Notes under the pieces: model-generated | Told to the model about the DNA's origin: nothing | The model's database searches: none | Seen by the model: the letters and a program-made list of their open reading frames with translations, nothing else | Shown here: one piece after another, positions 1 to 5,284 of the stretch | Layout of the letters: every line of letters begins with the position of its first letter | Numbering within the stretch: position 1 is the stretch's first letter | Position numbers and translations under genes: made by a program | Assembly: GCA_025355595.1 (NCBI GenBank) | Contig: JANXZI010000774.1 | Span: 1-5,284, forward strand | Source: Spartobacteria bacterium | Lineage (GTDB): Bacteria; Verrucomicrobiota; Verrucomicrobiia; Chthoniobacterales; Chthoniobacteraceae | Length of the DNA stretch: 5,284 nt | Direction: 5' to 3'

Positions 1-1969
1 CGTCGTCAGCCGTGGCGAGGAAATAATCGAAGAGCGCTGCATCGGGGAGCGCGGCCTCCGCCTTCTGCTTGTCGAATGCCGCAAGCGCTTCGAGTGGCGT
101 GAGCGCGCGCGCGAAGACATGGAAATCATCAATCGCCCCGCCCTTGAAACCGCGGTCGCGGAAGCGTTCGCCGAGCGCGATGTTGTCACCGCCGCCGCCC
201 GTGATGTCGCGCGTGAGGCGATCCCTGATTACCTCGCTCGCAGCCGTCGCGCCGTTCACAAAAATGCGCAGTCCCGCCGCGCGCCCGCTGCCGTCGTTCG
301 TCACCACGACATGCGTCCATGCGTTGATCGCGAGCGGCTGCGCGGTGCGAATCGAGATCGCATCGCCGGGCCAGAAATGGATCAGCGACCACTTCAGCCG
401 CCCGTCCTCGATGAGCAGTTCGTAGCCGCGGCTCGCCGCATCGGTCCACGCCTTCGAGCGGTGGAAGACGACGGCGCGTTCCTTCTTGTCCGGCGTCTTC
501 AACCAGAGCGAAACGCTGAACGGATCGCTGCTCCGGAAATTCCCGAATGCCAGATCGAGCGAATCGTCGCCGGAAAATTGCACCGCCTGCCCGCTCACGC
601 CGGGCACCAGCTTGTTTCCGCCCTTCAGTGGCGCGGGCTGCTTCTCGTCGAGCATGTTTGCGAGCTTCCCTTTTTCGAGCGTGTCGAAGTTAAAGCGGCC
701 AATCTCACCCGGCATCGCGACCTCCGCCGGGCGCGATTTCAGCCACTGCTCAAATGCCTCGTGCTTCGACTCGCGCAGCGCAGCGGTTTTCCCTTCCGCA
801 TCGGCGACTGCGCGCTGGAGCGTCGCGAGTTTTTCCTTTGCGGCGGCATCCATGATGGGTGCCGCGGGCGTCGGCATGGACGGCGTGAAGAACGAGTAGA
901 GCCCCGCCTCGTCAATGTTCTGCAGGAACGCGGACAGCCCGTAGTATTCCTTCTGCGTGATCGGATCGAACTTGTGATCGTGGCAGCGCGAGCACTCGAA
1001 CGTCAGCCCGAGGAATGCCGTCGCGAAAGTCTGCACACGGTCGGCCACGTACTCGATGCGATATTCCTCCTCGACGCTGCCGCCCTCGCTCTCCTGCTGG
1101 TGCAGCCGGTTGAACGCCGTCGCCAAAATCTGATCGTCAGTGGCCTTCGGCAGCAGGTCGCCGGCGACCTGCCAGGTGATGAACTTGTCGAACGGCAAAT
1201 TCTCGTTGAACGCCCGGATGACCCAGTCGCGCCACGGCCACATCTCGCGTTCGCGATCCACTTGGAAGCCGTAACTGTCCGCGTAGCGCGCAATGTCGAG
1301 CCAGTCCACCGCCATGCGTTCGCCGAAGCGCGGCGACGCGAGCAGCCGATCCACGAGGCGCTCGTCCGCACCGGGCGCGGTGTCCTTTTCAAAGTCGGCG
1401 ATCTCCGGCGGGCTCGGCGGCAGCCCCGTGATGTCGAAGCTCAGGCGGCGGATGAGCGTGCCGCGATCCGCCTCGGGCTGGAGCTTCAGTCCGCGCTGCG
1501 CGAGACCGGCGGAGACCGCGATGTCGATCCGCAAATCCTCACCAGCTTTCGGCCCCGCGACGGGATTCAGAGGGATGAAGGCCCAGTGCGTCTCATACTC
1601 CGCGCCCTCGGCGATCCAGCGTTTGAGCATGGCGATTTCCGCCGCCGTGAGGCTTTCGAGTTTCGCCTTTGCGGGCGGCATGTGGTCGTCCGCGTCCGTC
1701 GTCGAAATGCGCGCGATGATTTCGCTTTCGTCCGGCTTGCCCGGCACGATCGCCTGGAAGCCATCACGGTCTGCGATGGCGTCCTCGCGCACATCGAGCC
1801 GCAGGCCGGAGTCGCGTTTGTTTTTGTCCGGGCCGTGGCAGTGGAAGCATTTATCCGAGAGGATCGGCCGGATGTCCCGGTTGTAGCCGAGTTTCTCCGC
1901 GGCGTGCGAGGCCGCGGCAGGCCCGAGCGCGCTGAGGGCGAGGAGTGCGGTGAGGATCGCTTCGCGCAT
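1..1969 (-). CDS. Exported PSCyt1 cytochrome c / DUF1549 protein with LamG domain (C-terminus beyond window)
   Basis: My translation of the minus strand is open from ATG at 1969 to the window edge (656 complete codons). Residues 1–24 form a signal peptide (Met-Arg, a hydrophobic Ala/Leu core, then AAASHAA). A cytochrome-c-like segment follows, with haem motif CFHCH at 41–45 and a possible axial Met in HMPP at 97. DUF1549 (PSCyt2) covers about 147–355, shown by LIRRLSFDITGLPPSPPEI near 172–190 and a second CxxCH (CSRCHDHKFDP, 326–336). A charged, probably coiled-coil stretch is near 373–412. A LamG/concanavalin-A-like domain spans about 465–625 (FSVSLW 484–489, DDF 614–616). The family normally ends in DUF1553, which would lie off the left edge. 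Its biochemical role is unknown; periplasmic electron transfer coupled to glycan binding is often supposed. No Shine-Dalgarno is visible, but the signal peptide fits this start. The gene sits 86 nt after eboE, in the same direction, without obvious functional connection. Confidence 0.93.
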   Translation of the reverse strand, partial: MREAILTALLALSALGPAAASHAAEKLGYNRDIRPILSDKCFHCHGPDKNKRDSGLRLDVREDAIADRDGFQAIVPGKPDESEIIARISTTDADDHMPPAKAKLESLTAAEIAMLKRWIAEGAEYETHWAFIPLNPVAGPKAGEDLRIDIAVSAGLAQRGLKLQPEADRGTLIRRLSFDITGLPPSPPEIADFEKDTAPGADERLVDRLLASPRFGERMAVDWLDIARYADSYGFQVDREREMWPWRDWVIRAFNENLPFDKFITWQVAGDLLPKATDDQILATAFNRLHQQESEGGSVEEEYRIEYVADRVQTFATAFLGLTFECSRCHDHKFDPITQKEYYGLSAFLQNIDEAGLYSFFTPSMPTPAAPIMDAAAKEKLATLQRAVADAEGKTAALRESKHEAFEQWLKSRPAEVAMPGEIGRFNFDTLEKGKLANMLDEKQPAPLKGGNKLVPGVSGQAVQFSGDDSLDLAFGNFRSSDPFSVSLWLKTPDKKERAVVFHRSKAWTDAASRGYELLIEDGRLKWSLIHFWPGDAISIRTAQPLAINAWTHVVVTNDGSGRAAGLRIFVNGATAASEVIRDRLTRDITGGGGDNIALGERFRDRGFKGGAIDDFHVFARALTPLEALAAFDKQKAEAALPDAALFDYFLATADD

Positions 1970-2055
1970 GATTTCGAGGTGAGGCGTTCGTTGCTTCCCG
2001 CTCAGTTCACTCGTGTGCTGCGGCGTGCTTAGAAAACTTTCCCCGCCACGGATGG
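1970..2055 (-). other. Intergenic gap between eboE and the cytochrome/DUF1549 gene
   Basis: This 86-nt gap is the longest non-coding stretch in the window. I see no strong GC-rich hairpin followed by a T run, so no intrinsic terminator can be called for the upstream operon. I also see no convincing -35/-10 pair or Shine-Dalgarno before the ATG at 1969. A short AT-rich patch (AAAGTTTTCTAAG on the minus strand, near 2030–2042) is the only compositional break. A promoter for the downstream gene could lie here, but the sequence alone does not show it. Confidence 0.5.
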
Positions 2056-3249
2056 CTACAGGTTTTCGCCGACCCATGTAAACTCGCGCGCGATGCTGCT
2101 CACGACGTCGGCGGGGCGGATCTCCTCGGGCAGCACGTCGAATGTATAGGTCTCGATCTCAACGTGGCGCGTCGCGCCCTGCCGCAGCTCGCGGAAAAAA
2201 TCCGGCGTGAGCGTGGACACCGTGCTGGCGAGCCGGCCGTTGCCTTTGAAAAAAAGCGGGACGTGGAAATGCACCCGTGCCTCCTCAACACCGTAGCGCC
2301 CGTCCTCGTCAGCGAGTGCCAGCGGGAGATCAGTCCACGAGCGAATGATCCCGGTGACGGTGCGCGCCTTCACCTGATGAAGATAGACGCCCTCGGCGTA
2401 CGGGCGCAACGCCTCCCAGCAATCCTTGCCGCCGCCGGTCATCAGCGCGGCACTCAGTTGCACTTTGGAAATGCGGATGCCTTCGCTGCGGTACGTGCGC
2501 AATGCCGCGAGCGGATCCTCGAATTGCAGTGCGACGTGGCATGTGTCGAAGCACACCCCGATGTGCCTGCGCAAAATCCCCTCGGCCTGCGCGGCATCGC
2601 AGCCCCGGATTCTCCGCACCACTTCGGCACCGCGAGACCAGAGCGCGTCCCGGAAAAATGCGACAGTCTCCGCGGTGGTTTCGAGGTAGCACGATGGCTC
2701 CGGCTCGAGTCCGAGGTGAATTTCACGCCCCGTGTCCTCGTGCAGCGCGGCAAGATACGCGGCGACGACGCCGAGATTTCCGGCCATCGCCATGGCTTCC
2801 GCCGGACTCGTGATCCATTCCTTGAACGAGCACGGCACGGTGCTGATCGATCCGTCCACTCCCTCCGGCAGCCAGCCGGCGAGGATGTCCGCGACCTGCA
2901 TCGTGTAGTCGCGCCGCGCGGCGGATCGCCAGTCGGGCGCATAGACATTTTCCTTCACCAGCCCCGCGTGAAATTTGCCGTACGGAAACGCATTCACCGA
3001 GAACGGATAAAGCTGGTGCTCGGCGAAGACATCGAGCGCCTCGTTCCGCAGCGCGGGATCGCCCGCGAGTTCCGCGGCCGCCTGCGCGCTGAGCCGCAGC
3101 CCGAGGCCGAACCAGCCGTCCGGTGAGACGTGCTTTTTCACAGCCACCGCCTTCTCGCGGATCGCCGCGAGATTCTCCGCCCACGACTCGCCGGGGTGGA
3201 TGTTCAGGCAGTAGCTGAGGTGGAGCGGGGGCTGATGCTGGACGATCAT
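2056..3249 (-). CDS. eboE: EboE-like TIM-barrel protein (xylose isomerase-like), ebo metabolite-traffic cluster
   Basis: This is a 397-residue protein of the sugar-phosphate isomerase/epimerase TIM-barrel type, complete from ATG 3249 to TAG 2056–2058. The N-terminus LHLSYCLNIHPGESW (9–23) is what I recall as the EboE opening. Likely metal or substrate residues sit at barrel-strand ends: LEPEPSCYLET (181–191, Glu182), CFDTCH (233–238, Asp235 and His238) and YLHQVK (289–294, His291), followed by an HFHVPLFF segment. Substrate and reaction are unknown; the family is known only through the ebo cluster, linked to precursor export in cyanobacteria. The frame stays open upstream to 3828, but that stretch overlaps eboD and reads as an Arg-rich shadow, so I choose the Met just before the family N-terminus. 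The gene starts 26 nt after the eboD stop, without a clear Shine-Dalgarno. A generic xylose isomerase-like annotation is the alternative. Confidence 0.88.
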   Translation of the reverse strand: MIVQHQPPLHLSYCLNIHPGESWAENLAAIREKAVAVKKHVSPDGWFGLGLRLSAQAAAELAGDPALRNEALDVFAEHQLYPFSVNAFPYGKFHAGLVKENVYAPDWRSAARRDYTMQVADILAGWLPEGVDGSISTVPCSFKEWITSPAEAMAMAGNLGVVAAYLAALHEDTGREIHLGLEPEPSCYLETTAETVAFFRDALWSRGAEVVRRIRGCDAAQAEGILRRHIGVCFDTCHVALQFEDPLAALRTYRSEGIRISKVQLSAALMTGGGKDCWEALRPYAEGVYLHQVKARTVTGIIRSWTDLPLALADEDGRYGVEEARVHFHVPLFFKGNGRLASTVSTLTPDFFRELRQGATRHVEIETYTFDVLPEEIRPADVVSSIAREFTWVGENL

Positions 3250-3275
3250 TGCGTGGCGGGATGGATACCGGCGCG

Positions 3276-4442
3276 CTACGTCCGCGGCAAGTTTTCCAGA
3301 CAACGCTGCATGAGCGGCAGCTCGATCTCGTGCATCTCGAAGCGCGCGCCGATGCCCTGCGGAAACGTGACACACAATTCGCCGCCGAGGTGCTCGCGGA
3401 AATCGCGCAGGCCCGCAAAGATTTCTAGCTGTCCCGAGACGTCTCGCACGAATGCCTCGTCGTGCACCAGCGGAAATCCGCTCTGCCGCAGCCCTCGATC
3501 GATCACCGCAAACTCCGCCGCCGAGATCCAACCCTTCTCCTTCGCGTAGCTGGAGTCGAGCAGCACGCCAAAGGCGACCGCCTCGCCGTGGCTGATGCGG
3601 AAGCCGGACATGAGTTCCAGCTTGTGCGCGGACCAGTGGCCGAAATCGAGCGGGCGCGCCCGGCCATACTCGAAGGGATCGCCATTCGAGCGGATGTGCT
3701 CGAGGTGCTCCTCGGCGCAGCGATACACCAGATGCTCCATCGCCGCGATGTCGCGCGCCGGAAATTTCTCCGCGTTCGCCGTCAGCCAGTCGAAGAATTC
3801 GCGGTCGCGGATGATCGCGACCTTCCACGCCTCGGCCACTCCGCAGAGCCAGTCGCGCTGTGGGAGTGAGACGAGAAAATCAAAGTCGTTCAGCACAGCG
3901 AACGGCGGCGCGAATGTTCCAATCGCATTTTTTCCGCCCATGAAATTCACGCCGTTCTTTACGCCGACGCCCGCGTCATTTTGCCCGAGCACCGTCGTGG
4001 GCACGCGGATCTGCCGCAGCCCGCGATGCACGAGCGCGGCGGCGAGGCCGACGGCATCCATCACCGCGCCGCCACCGACGATGATGATGAACGACTGCCG
4101 GTCCATGTGCGTCTCCAGCATCAGCCGCATGAAGCCCTCGACGAGCGCGAGGTCGTTCTTGATCGCCTCGCCGCCGGGCACGATGCGCGGCGCAAGCGCG
4201 AGTTCGATCTGCACGGTGTGCGCGGCGAAATAATCTTCAATCTCGCGCACGAGTTCCGATCGCGCGGCGGCGACGTGCGAATCCACGAAGACCAGCGCGC
4301 GGTGCCGCCGATCCTCACCGAGCCTGCGCATCGTGTCCGCGAGCACGCGGTTTTCCGCGCGGAAAAGCCCGTGCGTGAATGTCACCGGGAAATCCCAGTT
4401 CACCGTCACGCGCTGCTTGATCGTCCGCACCTCGCCGCTCAC
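3276..4442 (-). CDS. eboD: EboD-like sugar phosphate cyclase (3-dehydroquinate synthase superfamily)
   Basis: This 388-residue protein belongs to the NAD- and zinc-dependent sugar phosphate cyclases. Visible motifs: PGGEAIKN (89–96), NAD-binding GGGAVMDAVG (123–132), RVPTTVLGQNDAGVGVKNGVN (146–166), KNAIGTF (171–177), LPQRDWLCGVAEAWK (193–207), and LDFGHWSAHKLE through SHGEAVAFG (265–290). The three zinc ligands of dehydroquinate synthase are matched by Glu204, His269 and His285, the two His sitting 16 residues apart as in the fungal enzyme. The Q-N-D-A-G-V-G-V-K-N segment departs from the usual Q-V-D-S-S-V-G-G-K-T. Together with its EboE and EboF neighbours this argues against shikimate-pathway aroB and for the ebo cyclase, whose product is not established. 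I choose GTG at 4442 because GGAGGG ends six bases upstream and the codon overlaps the eboF stop as GTGA. In-frame GTG codons at 4460 and 4430 are alternatives; the latter matches the family N-terminus (RTIKQ). Confidence 0.9.
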   Translation of the reverse strand: MSGEVRTIKQRVTVNWDFPVTFTHGLFRAENRVLADTMRRLGEDRRHRALVFVDSHVAAARSELVREIEDYFAAHTVQIELALAPRIVPGGEAIKNDLALVEGFMRLMLETHMDRQSFIIIVGGGAVMDAVGLAAALVHRGLRQIRVPTTVLGQNDAGVGVKNGVNFMGGKNAIGTFAPPFAVLNDFDFLVSLPQRDWLCGVAEAWKVAIIRDREFFDWLTANAEKFPARDIAAMEHLVYRCAEEHLEHIRSNGDPFEYGRARPLDFGHWSAHKLELMSGFRISHGEAVAFGVLLDSSYAKEKGWISAAEFAVIDRGLRQSGFPLVHDEAFVRDVSGQLEIFAGLRDFREHLGGELCVTFPQGIGARFEMHEIELPLMQRCLENLPRT

Positions 4443-5284
4443 CGCTGGCCCTCCATCCACGACTTCACCGCGCCCGCGAGGTCGAGCTGCGTCACGGGGA
4501 GCTGCGGAATTTTCAGCGACGTGGCCCAGGCGACTTCGAGGCCCGTGCGATTGCTGCCGTGCGTGCCGCGGATTTTTCGCGTGTCAAAACTCACGCTGCC
4601 CGGCGGCCATCCGAAATAAAGTTCGCACGGGTCGTAACCGGGCTTGTTGTGGATGTCCACGTGGCTCGCGTAGTCGGGCGCCTCGTCGCGATCCGTGAAC
4701 CACGGATACGCAAACCACGCGCTCTCCGCCGCGGTGATCACGAGATCGCCGCTGCGCCGGTGCGCGATGCCGTGCCGTTCCTGCGCGGTCTTGTCCCACA
4801 CTTCCGCGACGCCCGGCAGCGTGCGGAGCGCTTCCGCCGCCGCGATTTTCGACGCTTCGTCGCGGCAGTACACGTGCGCGAAACCGTGATCGCACACGGC
4901 GAACGCACGGCTCGTGAAAAAATCCGTGTAAGCCATTTTCTCGATCGTCCGCGTGCCGAAGAGCCCTGCCTCGCGCAGGCGGCGGTTTGGAAAAATCGCG
5001 CCATCATGCACCTGCTCGATCGCGTAGTCGCCGAAGACGAGCCACTCGTAGCCACACTCCGCGGCCTTTGCTTCGAGGCGGGAGAGATGGCCCAGCAGGA
5101 TGTCGAGCGCCTTGTCCGCCTCGCGGCTCACGGGGCCGTAACGCTGGAGATCGTAGTCGAGGTGCGGGATGTACGTGAGCAGCAGATCGGGCGCGACGTC
5201 CGGCATTTCCATCACCGCGCAAGTCGCGTCCACGATCCAGTCGGAGGACTTATGGTTCGCGAGCGGGCCCCAGTAGTTCATGAG
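4439..5284 (-). CDS. eboF: EboF-like alkaline phosphatase superfamily / nucleotide pyrophosphatase protein (N-terminus beyond window)
   Basis: The frame is open to the right edge and the codon before the first visible Met (5281) is CTC, so this is the C-terminal ~280 residues of a longer protein; I recall roughly 450–470 residues for the family. Numbering from that Met, recognisable pieces are YWGPLANHKSSDWI (3–16), APDLLLTYIPHLDYDLQRYGP (30–50), LVFGDYAIEQV (81–91), PNRRLREAGLF, CDHGFAHVY, KPGYDPCELYF (213–223) and IRGTHGSN (237–244). These follow the core order of alkaline-phosphatase-fold phosphodiesterases. Asp42, Asp85 and possibly His241 match metal ligands, but positions where classical nucleotide pyrophosphatases carry His hold Gln46 and Tyr86. 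The nucleophile Thr/Ser would be in the missing part. No signal peptide can be judged. It ends at TGA 4441–4439, overlapping the eboD start by four bases. The EboF name rests on the neighbours; a stand-alone pyrophosphatase-like annotation is the fallback. Confidence 0.85.
   Translation of the reverse strand, partial: LMNYWGPLANHKSSDWIVDATCAVMEMPDVAPDLLLTYIPHLDYDLQRYGPVSREADKALDILLGHLSRLEAKAAECGYEWLVFGDYAIEQVHDGAIFPNRRLREAGLFGTRTIEKMAYTDFFTSRAFAVCDHGFAHVYCRDEASKIAAAEALRTLPGVAEVWDKTAQERHGIAHRRSGDLVITAAESAWFAYPWFTDRDEAPDYASHVDIHNKPGYDPCELYFGWPPGSVSFDTRKIRGTHGSNRTGLEVAWATSLKIPQLPVTQLDLAGAVKSWMEGQR
4449..4454 (-). promoter_or_regulatory. Shine-Dalgarno for eboD inside the eboF 3' end
   Basis: On the minus strand GGAGGG occupies 4454–4449, within the Met-Glu-Gly codons near the EboF C-terminus, and is followed after six bases by GTG at 4442. 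It is the only strong ribosome-binding site in the window and decides the eboD start. With the GTGA stop/start overlap it suggests that eboD translation is coupled to eboF. Confidence 0.75.

Noticed and set aside
119..2032. A 637-codon open frame on the plus strand opposite the cytochrome/DUF1549 gene
   Set aside because: Its product is Arg-rich with no recognisable domain, while the opposite strand shows a signal peptide, CxxCH, DUF1549 and LamG motifs. Long antisense frames are expected in GC-rich genes with biased third positions.
2032..2067. Inverted repeat GAAAAC/GTTTTC spanning the eboE stop as a terminator
   Set aside because: The stem is only six mostly A·T pairs with a 24-nt loop and no following T run, so it would not form a stable intrinsic terminator.
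2164..3126. A 320-codon plus-strand open frame opposite eboE
   Set aside because: It is antisense to a well-recognised TIM-barrel gene, has a compositionally biased Arg/Ala-rich product and no family motifs.
3250..3828. An N-terminal extension of eboE giving a 590-residue protein
   Set aside because: The extra ~190 residues overlap eboD in another frame, are Arg-rich without motifs, and precede the family-like N-terminus that begins just after Met at 3249.
3276..4442. Housekeeping aroB (3-dehydroquinate synthase)
   Set aside because: The neighbours are ebo-type genes rather than aromatic-biosynthesis genes, and the central conserved segment departs from the dehydroquinate synthase consensus.
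4443..4460. GTG at 4460 as the eboD start
   Set aside because: It would overlap eboF by 22 nt and place the strong GGAGGG inside the coding region; GTG at 4442 has that site at proper spacing and a GTGA overlap.
5279..5281. ATG at 5281 as the true start of the EboF-like gene
   Set aside because: The preceding codon is in frame and open, the fragment lacks the N-terminal nucleophile region, and the YWGPLA segment is internal in the family as I recall it.

Overview
The window looks like chromosomal DNA from a GC-rich bacterium of the Planctomycetota–Verrucomicrobiota group, more likely Verrucomicrobiota. The main clue is the gene at the left edge. It encodes an exported cytochrome-c/DUF1549 protein with a LamG domain, an architecture greatly expanded in those phyla and rare elsewhere. 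The phylum call is an inference from protein family, not from a marker gene.

All four genes lie on the minus strand, so they are transcribed from right to left, and almost the whole window is coding. In order of transcription they are: (1) 5284–4439, the C-terminal part of an alkaline-phosphatase/nucleotide-pyrophosphatase superfamily protein (EboF-like), cut by the right edge; (2) 4442–3276, a complete sugar phosphate cyclase of the 3-dehydroquinate synthase superfamily (EboD-like); (3) 3249–2056, a complete xylose-isomerase-like TIM-barrel protein (EboE-like); (4) after an 86-nt gap, 1969–1, a secreted PSCyt1/DUF1549/LamG protein whose C-terminus lies beyond the left edge. Genes 1 and 2 overlap by 4 nt (GTGA) and genes 2 and 3 are 26 nt apart, so 1–3 look like one operon.

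The first three genes together match part of the ebo cluster (eboA–F), a widespread but poorly understood gene set. In Nostoc it has been linked to moving a scytonemin precursor to the periplasm, and in Pseudomonas to production of a nematode-repelling activity. Products of EboD, EboE and EboF have not been assigned biochemically, as far as I know. The remaining members (EboA, the TatD-like EboB and the UbiA-like prenyltransferase EboC) are not in the window. If present they should lie to the right of 5284, because the sequence after eboE is already an unrelated gene.

The points most worth a second look are the ebo operon itself in this host, the apparent loss of two canonical metal-binding histidines in the EboF-like protein, and the cyclase, which keeps its zinc triad but has a non-canonical sequence in the conserved segment after the NAD motif. 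I see no RNA genes, mobile elements, CRISPR arrays or convincing terminators.
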